From Pseudomonas oryzae (GTDB taxonomy: Bacteria > Pseudomonadota > Gammaproteobacteria > Pseudomonadales > Pseudomonadaceae), in NCBI RefSeq assembly GCF_900104805.1, contig NZ_LT629751.1, positions 1,345,001-1,409,000 on the forward strand: DNA of 64,000 nt, in the 5' to 3' direction. The notes beneath the pieces were generated by a model. The model was given only the letters and a program-made list of their open reading frames with translations, was not told the DNA's origin and did no database searches. A program made the translations under genes and the position numbers. Positions within the stretch are counted from its first letter, which is position 1. Each line of letters begins with the position of its first letter. This document shows positions 9,055-18,270 of the stretch, piece by piece.

Positions 9055-11178
9055 ATGGCATCCTTCATTTACGGTCAGAAGCGGATCAACACCTACACTA
9101 CAGGAGATCAGCTGGCACAGAAAATGACCCCTCTTGCCGATGGTGGTTACTTGCTGGTGTGGACATCCGTAGGCCAGTACCAGCAAGCCGATATATTCGG
9201 CCAGAGGTATGACGCCAGCGAAAACAAAGTTGGCAGTGAGTTCAGAGCGAACCATGCAACCGCGGCGGGTAACCAGGTTGATCCAAGTGTGACCCTCTTG
9301 ACCAGTGGCTCATACGTGGTTTCATGGTTCGACACGGTTTCGGATGATGCACTGCTCCAGCGCTACAGCAGTTCTGGAGCGCGGCTGGGCTCGGAAATAC
9401 GCATTTTCGATGCGGAAAGCCCGACCATTTCGGCGATGGTTGATGGTGGCTTCGTGGCTGTCTGGGAGCGCGAATCGGTATTCACGGGATACAACCTGTA
9501 TGCCCAGCGCTTCGATGCGAATGGCGTCAAGCTGGGCGGAGAGGTTCTGGTCAATACCACCGTTTTGGGGGATCAGGTCTCCGGAGAGGCGGTGGGGCTC
9601 GCCGGTGGCGGTTATGTGATCGTCTGGGAAGCATCACGGCAGGATGGCAGTGGATGGGGAGTCTACAGTCAAAGGTTCAGCGCATCCGGAAGCAAGCTCG
9701 GTGTCGAAACTCGGGTCAACACCAGCATAGTCGGCGATCAAGACGAACCGGCCGTGGCTGCGCTTGAAAATGGCGGCTATGTCGTCGCCTGGCAGGGGCT
9801 GGACAGCTCGCAAACCGGAATTTTCGTGCAGCGCTTCGATAGCAACGGCAGCAAGCTGGGCGGGCAAGTCAGGGTCAACAGCGTCACCAGCTATGACCAG
9901 GTGGATCCGTCCGTAGCAGCCCTGAGCGGCGGAGGTTTTGTAGTCAGCTGGACTTCTGAGTATCAGGATGGCGATGGCTACGGTATCTACGCCCAACGTT
10001 ACGATGCCAATGGCAACAGGCTGGGCTCCGAATTTCGCGTCAACAGCCAGACAATCGGCGACCAGAGCGATTCGGTGGTAGCTGCCCTGGCCGATGGCGG
10101 GTATGTGATCAGTTGGACGCACAGCCTAGGTGGCGGTCAAACAGATATATACAGCCAACGCTATGACGCCAATGCTTTTAAACTGGCAGGAATAAACGGA
10201 GACGATGCCGCCAATACTCTGGTCTGGGATGGCGTCAACAGCGTAATCATCAATGGCTACGCGGGAAACGATGTTCTCAAGGGCAATAGCGGCAACGATC
10301 ATCTAAACGCTGGCAGCGGAAACGACATCCTCGATGGAAGAGCAGGCAATGACCGCATGACCGGCGGTGACGGCTCCGATATCTATTACGTCGATAGCCT
10401 GGGCGATGTCGTGGTCGAAACCAATGCTCTTGCCGGCACGGGAGGGGTCGACACGGTCTATAGCTCCTTGAGCGGCTACCAGTTGGGCGCCAATGTCGAG
10501 AACGGGCGTATTCTCTCCAGCGGTTCAGCCAGTCTGACGGGAAACAGCCTGAATAACGTTCTCTATTCCGGAGCCGGTAACAACGTGCTCAACGGCAGTA
10601 CTGGCACCGATACCGTCTCCTACGCCTATGCCGGTAGTGCGGTCAGCGTCCACCTCGCCGTGTCCACAGCCCAAGAGACCGGTGGGGCGGGAATCGATAC
10701 GCTGATCAGCATTGAAAACCTCAATGGCTCCAACTTCAACGACAGGTTGACGGGCAGTGGCGGCAACAACCTGCTTAACGGCGCGTCTGGGAACGATACC
10801 TTGTCGGGAGGCTCAGGAAACGATCGCTTGATCGGCGGGGCAGGCAGGGACTCGCTCACTGGCGGGGCCGGTAATGACATTTTCGACTTCAACACCCTTG
10901 GCGAGACGGGGTTGGATAGCACCACGCGGGACATCATCAACGATTTTGTGCGAGGTCTCGACAAGATCGACCTGTCGACAATAGACGCCAACACGGCCAC
11001 CGCTACCAATGATGCCTTTACCGCGATCATCGGCAGCGCAACCCCCTTCACCATGGCTGGGCAACTGAAGGTGGTCAGTGGCGTGCTCTACGGCAACACG
11101 GATGCGGACGCTGAGGCCGAGTTTTCCATTCAGGTCACGGGGATAACCAGCCTGTCGAGCGCAGATTTTGTCCTCTGA
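9055..11178 (+). CDS. RTX-type secreted repeat protein
   Basis: A 707-residue protein with no recognisable enzyme domain. Residues about 20-380 hold some seven ~50-residue repeats of the form GDQ-D-VAAL-DGGYVV-W, then IYAQRYDANG-KLG-E-RVN. The remainder has Ca2+-binding RTX nonapeptides (GGxGxDxLx-type, e.g. GNSGNDHLNAGSGNDILDG) in at least two blocks, then a serralysin-like C-terminal domain ending ADFVL. Such an acidic-hydrophobic end is typical of type I secretion signals. There is no Sec signal and no secretion operon in the window. ATG 9055 is chosen over a TTG at 8980. Base composition is visibly lower in GC than its neighbours, suggesting transfer. Confidence 0.8.
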   Translation: MASFIYGQKRINTYTTGDQLAQKMTPLADGGYLLVWTSVGQYQQADIFGQRYDASENKVGSEFRANHATAAGNQVDPSVTLLTSGSYVVSWFDTVSDDALLQRYSSSGARLGSEIRIFDAESPTISAMVDGGFVAVWERESVFTGYNLYAQRFDANGVKLGGEVLVNTTVLGDQVSGEAVGLAGGGYVIVWEASRQDGSGWGVYSQRFSASGSKLGVETRVNTSIVGDQDEPAVAALENGGYVVAWQGLDSSQTGIFVQRFDSNGSKLGGQVRVNSVTSYDQVDPSVAALSGGGFVVSWTSEYQDGDGYGIYAQRYDANGNRLGSEFRVNSQTIGDQSDSVVAALADGGYVISWTHSLGGGQTDIYSQRYDANAFKLAGINGDDAANTLVWDGVNSVIINGYAGNDVLKGNSGNDHLNAGSGNDILDGRAGNDRMTGGDGSDIYYVDSLGDVVVETNALAGTGGVDTVYSSLSGYQLGANVENGRILSSGSASLTGNSLNNVLYSGAGNNVLNGSTGTDTVSYAYAGSAVSVHLAVSTAQETGGAGIDTLISIENLNGSNFNDRLTGSGGNNLLNGASGNDTLSGGSGNDRLIGGAGRDSLTGGAGNDIFDFNTLGETGLDSTTRDIINDFVRGLDKIDLSTIDANTATATNDAFTAIIGSATPFTMAGQLKVVSGVLYGNTDADAEAEFSIQVTGITSLSSADFVL

Positions 11179-11228
11179 GCGGTCATGCGCACGCCTCGGG
11201 AGTACTGGAGCCATCAACGATAAGACCG

Positions 11229-11315
11229 GATATCACTGCATGGCCAGTGATATCGGAGGCCTTTGCACCTGTCATCCTCGCTAGCGTCAGTCTGCGCATG
11301 ATGCTGGCGAGGATG
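11229..11315. terminator. Two inverted repeats between convergent genes
   Basis: A perfect 10-bp stem (GATATCACTG/CAGTGATATC, 11229-11254) is followed by a 12-of-13 inverted repeat with arms at 11273-11285 and 11303-11315. They lie between the RTX gene and the convergent cptA. A terminator role is likely, although neither has a clean T tract. Confidence 0.5.
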
Positions 11316-11348
11316 GGGCACGGATTACTGGCGGCAGCTGCAAAGGCT

Positions 11349-13079
11349 TCACTGTGAGGCCTGCATCATCGCTCTGAAGTCGATTAACTGCTTGCGGCGA
11401 TAGGGATCGCCAATCCGCAGTTCGCGCTCGGTGAATGTCTGCGAAACCAGGCTCTTGCTCGCGTCGTAATTCCGGTAGCTCAGGCCCGCCAGATCGGACC
11501 AGGTGTGAATGAAGTCGTACAGCGCATAGGGGCGGTCGCGCATCGACGAAAACTCCCGTGCATCGCGCGCTCGCCATGACTCCGAACGCCAGATCAGGAA
11601 GGGCACCGCGTACATCGGTACGGTCGGGCTGCTTTCATTGCGGCCAAGCATGCGGTGGCCTGGCGAATCGAAGACGTCCTCGCCATGGTCAGAGGTGTAC
11701 AGCAGGAAGCCGTTGGCCCGCGAGTCGCGGAAGCGCTCGATCAGGGTCGAGACGATGAAGTCATTGAACAGGACCGCGTTGTCATAACTGTTGATCACCG
11801 GCACCTGCTCGGCAGCGGCCCAGTCCGCCAGCCCCTGGCGATCCTTGAATACCTCGTACTCCGGCGGGTAGCGGTAGTCGTATTTCATGTGCGTGCCCAG
11901 CAGATGGACGACGATGAACTTGCGCTCCGCCGGATCGTTGAGGATGCGCTGGAAGGGCTCGAGCACGTTGCTGTCGTACTCCCGGGCATTCTGTGCGCGG
12001 CTGTGGTTGAGGTAGACCTGCTCGTCCGTTTGCTGGGAGAAATAGGTCAGCATGGTGTTGCGCTTGGTCAGCGTCTGCTGGTTGGTGATCCAGAACGTCT
12101 TGTAGCCGGCCTGCTTCATCATGTTCATCAGCGACGGCTCGCTCAGATAGCGGTCGGGACTGTCCGGATCGGCAAAGGTCAGCGTCTGCTGCAGGGTCTC
12201 GATGGTGTAGGGCCGCGCACTGATCACCTGATCGAACACCTCGAGGCCGGGCAGTGCCTGCAAGCGCGGCGTGGTCGGCCGGGGATAGCCGTAGATGCCC
12301 ATGTGCTGGCGATTGGTCGACTCGCCGATGACCAGCACCAGCGTAGCCGGCAGGCCGGCATGGGCATCCTTCAGGTCCTGCAGCGGCGGCAGGCGATGGT
12401 TCTGGTCCAGCAGGGCCTGCATTTCGGCGAGACGCTTGCGGTATTGCGTGTAGCCGAAAATGATCTGCCAAGGCGTGGCCGGCTCCATGCGCTTTTCGTA
12501 GGACTCGACGGCGTTGTCCAGCGACAGCTGGCCGGCATTGGCCAGCTTGACCGCGGGGTAGCCGAACAGGCTGGCGGCGATGAACACCGCCACCCCCAGC
12601 GCCCGCGGCCGCGCGATGACGACCGGCCGCAGGCGCCGCCAGAGCAGGTAGCCACCCAGCGTGTAGGCCAGCAGCACCGGCACCATCCACCAGACGAAAT
12701 ACTGCGCGAAGTATTCGCTCGCCTCCTGGGTGTTCGATTCGAACATGATGAAGATGACGCTTTGCGAGAACTCCTGCCAGTAGATGAGGAAGTAGCTGAG
12801 GCTGGCGAGGGAGCAGAGCCAGAGGATGCTGCCGATGCCCGCCGCGATCTGGCGCGTGCGCTGCGGAAACAGCAGCACGGGGATCAGCCAGAGCGTGCTG
12901 ACGATGACCGACTGGCGAAAGCCGACGAAGATGGTCGCGTCGAAAACCTGCAGCAGAACATGGTAGACCCCGGAGAAGTACCAGAAGAACAGGTATGCCC
13001 AACCCAGGGCAGCCCAGTCGGTGGCGCGAGTGGGCTTCGTCGAAGGTGCGGGAGGCATGGCAGAGGCGGCTTGTGGCAT
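11349..13079 (-). CDS. cptA: CptA-type phosphoethanolamine transferase
   Basis: A 576-residue inner-membrane sulfatase-fold enzyme closely resembling E. coli CptA (YijP), which adds phosphoethanolamine to the LPS core heptose. The N-terminal part has about five membrane segments. The periplasmic part carries the nucleophile Thr255 in IGESTN, the CptA-like segment FWITNQQTLTKRNTMLTYFSQQTD, and the metal-binding SDHGEDV. The ATG at 13079 gives the expected N-terminus, and upstream in-frame codons look non-coding. Acceptor specificity in this organism is inferred. Confidence 0.88.
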   Translation of the reverse strand: MPQAASAMPPAPSTKPTRATDWAALGWAYLFFWYFSGVYHVLLQVFDATIFVGFRQSVIVSTLWLIPVLLFPQRTRQIAAGIGSILWLCSLASLSYFLIYWQEFSQSVIFIMFESNTQEASEYFAQYFVWWMVPVLLAYTLGGYLLWRRLRPVVIARPRALGVAVFIAASLFGYPAVKLANAGQLSLDNAVESYEKRMEPATPWQIIFGYTQYRKRLAEMQALLDQNHRLPPLQDLKDAHAGLPATLVLVIGESTNRQHMGIYGYPRPTTPRLQALPGLEVFDQVISARPYTIETLQQTLTFADPDSPDRYLSEPSLMNMMKQAGYKTFWITNQQTLTKRNTMLTYFSQQTDEQVYLNHSRAQNAREYDSNVLEPFQRILNDPAERKFIVVHLLGTHMKYDYRYPPEYEVFKDRQGLADWAAAEQVPVINSYDNAVLFNDFIVSTLIERFRDSRANGFLLYTSDHGEDVFDSPGHRMLGRNESSPTVPMYAVPFLIWRSESWRARDAREFSSMRDRPYALYDFIHTWSDLAGLSYRNYDASKSLVSQTFTERELRIGDPYRRKQLIDFRAMMQASQ

Positions 13080-13268
13080 TTGTTGTTCCGTTACGCGCAA
13101 GGAGGCAGCGCAACAGCTTGAATTGCCTAGCTTAAGACAGTCTGAAGTAACTCGCTGAAGAGGCCACTTGCCGCCGGGGGCCACGCGCCTTCGGGATTCC
13201 CGCCTGCGCGGGATTGGCGACTTCTTCGGGATGCGCTACGTGAGGCGGTGCCTGCAGCGTCCAGAATG

Positions 13269-13293
13269 AAAAACCCGCCGAAAAGGCGGGTCT
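13269..13293 (-). terminator. Terminator of the copper-chaperone gene
   Basis: On the minus strand, ACCCGCC-TTTTC-GGCGGGT is followed by TTTTCATTC. It sits 50 bases after the stop of the gene at 13343. Confidence 0.85.
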
Positions 13294-13342
13294 TCTTCTG
13301 GCAGATATCGCACGGCAGGCGGCGGCAGGGCTTCCCCTCGGA

Positions 13343-13834
13343 TCAGTGCCCCTGATGGCTGCCGTGATCCATCGGCATCTGGTGCCCCATGCCATGGCCA
13401 TCGGCGCTTTCCACCTGCACCTGCACCTCGACCTTGCCGGCCTTCTCGAATTCCAGGGTCAGCGGGAACTCGTCGCCGGCCTTGAGCGGCTTGTCGAGGC
13501 CGAACAGCATCACGTGGTTGCCGCCCGGCTGGAAGGTCACCTCGCCCTGGGCGGGGACGTCCACGGCGGAAATCCGCTGCATCTTCATCAGTCCGTCCTG
13601 GTGCACGTGGGTGTGCAGCTCGCTCTTCTGTGCGCGCGGCGTGCTGGCCCCGAGCAGGCGGTCGGCGGCGCCGGCGTTCTTCAGGGTGAAGTAGGCGGCA
13701 CCGGCCGGCGCGTTGGGCGGCAGCTCGCGCGACCAGGGATGGTCGATGGTCAGCTCGCCGACCTGGTAGTCGTGGGCGAAGCCCGGCAGGGCGACGGCGA
13801 ACAGGGCGGCGAGGCTCAGGGTACGGATCAGCAT
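13343..13834 (-). CDS. Periplasmic PCu(A)C copper chaperone
   Basis: A 163-residue protein with a signal peptide (MLIRTLSLAALFAVALPGFA). The PCuAC copper site shows as HTHVHQDGLMKM followed by GGNHVMLFG, giving the His/Met ligand pattern of the family. The C-terminal tail is His- and Met-rich (HGMGHQMPMDHG), a likely extra copper-binding extension. Family members deliver Cu(I) to the CuA/CuB sites of cytochrome oxidase. It stands alone with its own terminator. Confidence 0.88.
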   Translation of the reverse strand: MLIRTLSLAALFAVALPGFAHDYQVGELTIDHPWSRELPPNAPAGAAYFTLKNAGAADRLLGASTPRAQKSELHTHVHQDGLMKMQRISAVDVPAQGEVTFQPGGNHVMLFGLDKPLKAGDEFPLTLEFEKAGKVEVQVQVESADGHGMGHQMPMDHGSHQGH

Positions 13835-14176
13835 CAGGCAGTTCCTCGGAATGACTAGCCCAGTGGGCTTGGCGCGCGCACCTTAGCACAGCGTGCCGGC
13901 CGCCCAGCAGGCGACCAAAGCGCGCACGGCGTCACTGCCACAGGCGGCGCACGAAAATCTATACAAGGATTGTCTGCAATGCCGTATCGAGGTCCATTCA
14001 AGCCGCATATTCGCTGGGATAATCAGACGTGTCGCCGATATCTGTATAATTTTATTGTACAGATTTGTTTTCTGGTATAGGTTTTATCCAGGGTTCAGCT
14101 GGAGCGCCGTCGCAACTTGTCAGGTACCCGGTGACGCGACACTGAACCCTGCCATTTTTCAGCGAGGGCCTGTGCG
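13835..14176. other. Region upstream of folE
   Basis: 342 bases without a supported gene. The right half is AT-rich and carries the light-type promoter motif described at 14043-14083. A 95-codon open frame at 13893-14180 has no ribosome binding site and no recognisable sequence. Confidence 0.5.
14043..14083 (+). promoter_or_regulatory. Candidate LitR/PplR-type operator-promoter of folE
   Basis: TGTATA at 14043 and TGTACA at 14056 are followed after exactly 12 bases by GGTATA (14074-14079). The PplR1 site reported for P. putida, as I recall it, is T(G/A)TACA-N12-TGTA(C/T)A, so the pair differs at one base. The overlapping TTGTAC (14055-14060) could be a -35 element. The block TTGTACAGATTT recurs in near-identical form at the other promoters of the island. 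Confidence 0.6.
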
Positions 14177-14737
14177 ATGAACGACTATCTGTCCGATCAC
14201 TACCGCGGCATCCTCGTCGGCCTCGGCGAAAACCCCGAGCGCGAGGGACTGCTGGATACCCCCGGGCGCGCCGCCAAGGCCATGCAGTACCTGTGTCGCG
14301 GTTACCGGCAGAGCCTCGACGAGATCGTCAACGGCGCGCTGTTCGCCTCCGACAACGACGAGATGGTGATCGTCCGTGACGTAGAGCTGTACTCGCTGTG
14401 CGAGCACCACCTGCTGCCCTTCATCGGCAAGGCCCACGTCGCCTACATCCCCACCGGCAAGGTGCTCGGCCTGTCCAAGGTGGCGCGCATCGTCGACATG
14501 TACGCCCGCCGCCTGCAGATCCAGGAGAACCTCACCCGGCAGATCGCCGAGGCGATCCAGAGCGTCACCAACGCCGCCGGCGTGGCCGTGGTGATCGAGG
14601 CGCAGCACATGTGCATGATGATGCGCGGGGTGGAGAAGCAGAACTCGGTGATGAACACCTCGGTGATGCTCGGCGCGTTCCGCGAGAGCTGCAACACCCG
14701 CCACGAGTTCCTCCAGCTGATCGGCCGGCGGCACTGA
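14177..14737 (+). CDS. folE: GTP cyclohydrolase I
   Basis: A 186-residue type I GTP cyclohydrolase that makes dihydroneopterin triphosphate, first step of folate and pterin synthesis. Zinc-site residues are visible in LCEHHLLPF (Cys75) and in [10 protein letters not shown], and ENTRRSVM-like residues read [10 protein letters not shown]. It heads a four-gene plus-strand operon. folE is one of the light-induced genes reported in P. putida, and photolyases use a reduced-folate antenna, so co-induction with phrB makes sense. That link is inference. Confidence 0.92.
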   Translation: MNDYLSDHYRGILVGLGENPEREGLLDTPGRAAKAMQYLCRGYRQSLDEIVNGALFASDNDEMVIVRDVELYSLCEHHLLPFIGKAHVAYIPTGKVLGLSKVARIVDMYARRLQIQENLTRQIAEAIQSVTNAAGVAVVIEAQHMCMMMRGVEKQNSVMNTSVMLGAFRESCNTRHEFLQLIGRRH

Positions 14738-14738
14738 G

Positions 14739-15260
14739 ATGCCCAGGCTGCGTATCGCGCTGCTCGCGCTCTGCCTGCTCAGCGGTAGTGCGCTGGGCAA
14801 CTGGCGGGAGGCGCTGCCCGAGGCCCGTCTGGTCGGCGAGGGCGAACTCAGCGTGTTCGGCTTCCGTCTGTACAGCGCGCGGCTGTGGAGCCCGGTCGCG
14901 GCTTTCGACGCCGGCCGCCCGTTCGCCCTCGAGCTGATCTATCACCGCGAGATCAGCCGCGAGCGACTGGTCGAGGTGAGCATCGACGAGATCCGCCGCC
15001 TGCATGGTGACCGCTACGACTCGGCGCGGCTCGCCGGCTGGGCCGCGCAGATGCGCCGCGCCTTCGTCGACACCGCGCCGGGCTCGCGCATCACCGGCCT
15101 GTACCTGCCGGGCTCCGGCGCGCGCTTCTACGCCGGCGACCGGCTGCAGCACGAGGTGCGCGACGAGGAGTTCGCCCGTACCTTCTTCTCCATCTGGCTG
15201 GATGCCCGCACGCGCAACCCCGAGCTGCGCGCCAGGTTGCTGGGCACCGCCGCACCCTGA
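14739..15260 (+). CDS. Chalcone isomerase-like exported protein
   Basis: A 173-residue protein with a signal peptide (MPRLRIALLALCLLSGSALG), matching the bacterial chalcone-isomerase-like family. It contains the sequence FGFRLYSARLWSP and the pattern FALELIYHREISRERLVE. It starts one base after the folE stop, so it is in the same operon. Its biochemical role is unknown. In bacteria such proteins often sit in cyclopropane fatty-acid/photolyase clusters like this one, and related eukaryotic folds bind fatty acids. Confidence 0.75.
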   Translation: MPRLRIALLALCLLSGSALGNWREALPEARLVGEGELSVFGFRLYSARLWSPVAAFDAGRPFALELIYHREISRERLVEVSIDEIRRLHGDRYDSARLAGWAAQMRRAFVDTAPGSRITGLYLPGSGARFYAGDRLQHEVRDEEFARTFFSIWLDARTRNPELRARLLGTAAP

Positions 15261-15269
15261 GGGCATTCC

Positions 15270-15797
15270 ATGCTGAAGAAACTCCTGCTGTCGCTCTGCG
15301 TCTGCCTCGGCGGCTGCAGCCAGATCGACGTCGAGCACTACCGCGAGCAGCAGCCGCAACTCGACCTGCCCAGCTACTTCGACGGGCGGGTGGACGCCTG
15401 GGGCATGTTCCAGAAGCGTTCGGGCGAGGTGATCAAGCGCTTCCACGTCGAGATCAACGGCCGCCGCGAGGGCGACAGGCTGATCCTCGACGAGGACTTC
15501 ACCTACAGCGACGGCAGCAAGCAGAAGCGCGTGTGGACCCTGCACCCCGACGGCCCCGGCCGCTGGCGGGGCACGGCCGCCGACGTGGTCGGCGAGGCGC
15601 GCGGCGAGGTGGCCGGCAACGCCCTGCGCTGGCGTTACGTGCTCAGCCTGCCGGTGGACGGCAAGGTCTACCAGGTCGACTTCGACGACTGGATGTACCT
15701 GCTCGACGAGCGCACCATGGCCAACCGTTCGTTCATGACCAAGTTCGGCTTCGAGCTGGGCCAGGTCACCCTGTTCTTCCGCAAGGAAGCGCCCTGA
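15270..15797 (+). CDS. DUF3833 lipoprotein
   Basis: A 175-residue protein with a lipoprotein signal (MLKKLLLSLCVCLGGC, lipobox LGGC, lipidated Cys at residue 16). The rest matches DUF3833, with segments FDGRVDAWGMFQKRSGEV and FDDWMYLLDERTMANRSFMTKFG. It is probably an outer-membrane or periplasmic lipocalin-like protein of unknown ligand. Its stop shares a base with the next start (TGATG), so the two are translationally coupled. Confidence 0.78.
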   Translation: MLKKLLLSLCVCLGGCSQIDVEHYREQQPQLDLPSYFDGRVDAWGMFQKRSGEVIKRFHVEINGRREGDRLILDEDFTYSDGSKQKRVWTLHPDGPGRWRGTAADVVGEARGEVAGNALRWRYVLSLPVDGKVYQVDFDDWMYLLDERTMANRSFMTKFGFELGQVTLFFRKEAP

Positions 15798-16492
15798 TGG
15801 ACTCCTTTCCCGACGGCTACCGCGCGCTGGTGATCGGCGCCTCGGGGGGCATCGGCGCGGCGTTGGTCGAGGCGCTGCGTGGCGATCCGCGCTGCGCGGC
15901 GGTGCTCGGCCTGTCGCGCGGCTCGCAGCCGGCCCTCGATTTGGCCGACGCTGCGAGTATCGCGGCGGCGGCCGAGGCGCTCGCCGCGCAGGCGCCGTTC
16001 CAGCTGATCGTCAACGCGGCCGGCGTGCTGCACGGCCCGGCGTTCATGCCGGAGAAGAAGCTCGGCGACCTCCACTACGACCAGCTGCTGCACACCTTCC
16101 AGGTCAACACCTTCGGCCCGGCGCTGCTGCTGCGCCACTTCGCCCGTCTGCTCGACCGCCGCCGCGGCGTGCTGGCCATGCTCTCCGCCAAGGTCGGCAG
16201 CATCGGCGACAACCGCCTGGGCGGCTGGTACAGCTACCGTGCCTCCAAGGCGGCGCTGAACATGCTGGTGAAGACCGCCGCCATCGAGGTGCGCCGCAGC
16301 AACCCCAACGCCGTGCTGCTGGCCCTGCATCCGGGCACCGTCGATTCCGCGCTGTCGCGGCCGTTTCGCGGTGCGGAGATCGGTCGCGCGCCGGCGCTGG
16401 CGGCCAGGCAGTTGCTGCAGGTGATCGACGGGCTCGGCCCCGAGGCCAGCGGCGGCTTCTATTCGTGGAACGGCGAGCAGCTGCCCTGGTAG
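15797..16492 (+). CDS. Short-chain dehydrogenase/reductase
   Basis: A 231-residue classical SDR with GASGGIGAA near the N-terminus and the active-site YSYRASKAALNM after a Ser in MLSAKVGSIG. It is the last gene of the folE operon and ends four bases before the convergent DUF2878 gene. The resemblance is to CsgA/C-factor-like SDRs. Its substrate is unknown; the neighbours suggest lipid or pterin chemistry. Confidence 0.8.
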   Translation: MDSFPDGYRALVIGASGGIGAALVEALRGDPRCAAVLGLSRGSQPALDLADAASIAAAAEALAAQAPFQLIVNAAGVLHGPAFMPEKKLGDLHYDQLLHTFQVNTFGPALLLRHFARLLDRRRGVLAMLSAKVGSIGDNRLGGWYSYRASKAALNMLVKTAAIEVRRSNPNAVLLALHPGTVDSALSRPFRGAEIGRAPALAARQLLQVIDGLGPEASGGFYSWNGEQLPW

Positions 16493-16496
16493 GTGC

Positions 16497-16994
16497 TCAG
16501 CGAGCCACTGCCAGACGCAGGCGCAGGCCGTGCAGCAGCGGCACCAGCAGCGCCCAGATCAGCGCCAGCAGAAGCAGGCTCGGCCACAGGCCCAGCGGCA
16601 GGCCGACGCCGGCCAGACGGGCGCCAAGCAGGTAGGATAGCGGCCCGCCGAGAGCGCCGAGCAGGCTGCCCAGCCACCACGGCCGGGCGCTCCAGGCCAG
16701 GCTGTGGCCGAGGGTGGTGGCGAACAGCGCCCACAGCAGCGCCAGCCACAGCGGCAGCACGCGGCTGTCGCCGGCGAAGTCGAAGACCCCGAGATTGAGC
16801 AGCAGGCTGTCGAGGACACAGCCGGCGAGGGTCGCCGCGCCGACCACCCTCAGCTCGCCAGCTCTGCGCTCGACCAGCGCAAAATGGGCCAGCAGGCAGG
16901 CGCCGGCGACCAGCAGCAGCTCGGGCCGCTGCGCCCCGAGCACGCAGGCGAACCAGCCGAGCTGGAACAGCACCGCGTTGGCCAGCAGACGCAT
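16497..16994 (-). CDS. DUF2878 membrane protein
   Basis: A 165-residue, very hydrophobic protein with about five membrane segments, starting MRLLANAVLFQLGWFACVLG, typical of DUF2878. Last gene of the long minus-strand operon, one base after the stop of the methyltransferase gene. The ATG at 16994 is chosen because upstream in-frame residues do not resemble the family. Function unknown; it recurs with cyclopropane-synthase-like methyltransferases. Confidence 0.8.
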   Translation of the reverse strand: MRLLANAVLFQLGWFACVLGAQRPELLLVAGACLLAHFALVERRAGELRVVGAATLAGCVLDSLLLNLGVFDFAGDSRVLPLWLALLWALFATTLGHSLAWSARPWWLGSLLGALGGPLSYLLGARLAGVGLPLGLWPSLLLLALIWALLVPLLHGLRLRLAVAR

Positions 16995-16995
16995 G

Positions 16996-18270
16996 TCAGG
17001 CCTGCAGGCGACCGAGCAGCGGCGCCGGGCGGGCCGCCGGCTTGGCCAGCAGCAGCTGCACGGTGCCGATGCTGCGTTCGAGGAAGCCACCCTCGCAGTA
17101 GCACAGGTAGAACTCCCAGAGGCGGAAGAACTGCTCGTCGTAGCCGAGCTGCTCGAGGAAGTGCCGCGCGCGGCGCAGGTTGTCGTGCCACAGGCGCAGG
17201 GTGCGCGCGTAGTGCTGGCCGAACTCCTCCATGTGCAGCAGGTTGAGGTCGGTGTCGCGGCCGACGATATCCAGCATGCGGGCCACCGAGGGCAGCGCGC
17301 CGCCGGGGAAGATGTAGCGCTGGATGAAGTCCACCGAACGGCTGGCCTGCGCGTAGCGCTGGTCGCGGATGGTGATGGCCTGCAGCAGCATCAGGCCGTC
17401 GTCCTTGAGCAGGCGGGCGCACTGGCGGAAGTAGGTCGGCAGGAAGCGGTGACCGACCGCCTCGACCATCTCGATCGACACCAGCTTGTCGTACTGGCCC
17501 TGCAGGTCGCGGTAGTCCTCGAGCAGCAGGGTGATGCGATCCTGCAGGCCCTGCTCCTCGATGCGCCGGCGGGTGTAGGCGTACTGCTCCTGCGACAGGG
17601 TGGTGGTGGTCACCCGGCAGCCGTAGTGGGTCGCCGCGTACAGCGCCATGCTGCCCCAGCCGGTGCCGATCTCCAGCAGGTGGTCGCTGGGCTGCAGGTC
17701 GAGCTTGCGGCAGATGCGCTCGAGCTTGTTGAGCTGGGCCCGCTCGAGGCTGTCGTCTTCGCGCTCGAACAGTGCCGCCGAGTACATCATGGTCGGGTCG
17801 AGGAACTGCTCGAACAGCGCGTTGCCGAGGTCGTAATGGGCGGCGATGTTGCGCCGCGAACCCTGGCGGGTGTTGCGGTTGAGCCAGTGCAGGCCCTGCA
17901 GCAGCGGCCGGCCGAGGCGGGCGATGCCGCTGTCCATGGCGTCCAGCACGTCGAGGTTGGCGACGAACACGCGCACCACTGTAGTCAGGTCCGGGCTGCT
18001 CCAGTAGCCGTGGATGTACGCCTCGCCGGCGCCGATCGAGCCGTTGCCGGCGACCATCGCCCAGGCGGCCGGGTCATGGATGTGGATCTCGCCGTGCGGC
18101 TCGCTGCCGTGCTGGCCGTAAGTGCGGCGCTCGCCATCCTCGCAGACGGTCAGCTGGCCGAGGCGCAGGCCGCCGAGCTGCCGCAGCACGGCACGCTTGA
18201 GCAGGCCAGCACCCAGTCCGTTGCCGGCGAACAGGCCCGGCTTGGCCGGGGAAAGACTAGTGCTCTTCAT
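16996..18270 (-). CDS. Cfa/UfaM-like fatty-acid methyltransferase
   Basis: A 424-residue SAM-dependent enzyme of the cyclopropane-fatty-acyl-phospholipid synthase family. The SAM site is LEIGTGWGSMALYAA (about residues 197-211), with downstream motifs SIEMVEAVGHRFLPTYF and FIQRYIFPGGALPS. It would methylate unsaturated phospholipid acyl chains. The company of a flavin oxidase, DUF1365 and DUF2878 resembles clusters making methyl- or furan-fatty acids (UfaM type) rather than a lone cfa. It overlaps the DUF1365 gene by 14 bases. Confidence 0.85.
   Translation of the reverse strand: MKSTSLSPAKPGLFAGNGLGAGLLKRAVLRQLGGLRLGQLTVCEDGERRTYGQHGSEPHGEIHIHDPAAWAMVAGNGSIGAGEAYIHGYWSSPDLTTVVRVFVANLDVLDAMDSGIARLGRPLLQGLHWLNRNTRQGSRRNIAAHYDLGNALFEQFLDPTMMYSAALFEREDDSLERAQLNKLERICRKLDLQPSDHLLEIGTGWGSMALYAATHYGCRVTTTTLSQEQYAYTRRRIEEQGLQDRITLLLEDYRDLQGQYDKLVSIEMVEAVGHRFLPTYFRQCARLLKDDGLMLLQAITIRDQRYAQASRSVDFIQRYIFPGGALPSVARMLDIVGRDTDLNLLHMEEFGQHYARTLRLWHDNLRRARHFLEQLGYDEQFFRLWEFYLCYCEGGFLERSIGTVQLLLAKPAARPAPLLGRLQA

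Noticed and set aside
13893-14180. 95-codon open frame upstream of folE.
   Set aside because: No ribosome binding site, no family resemblance, and it runs through the folE promoter and start.
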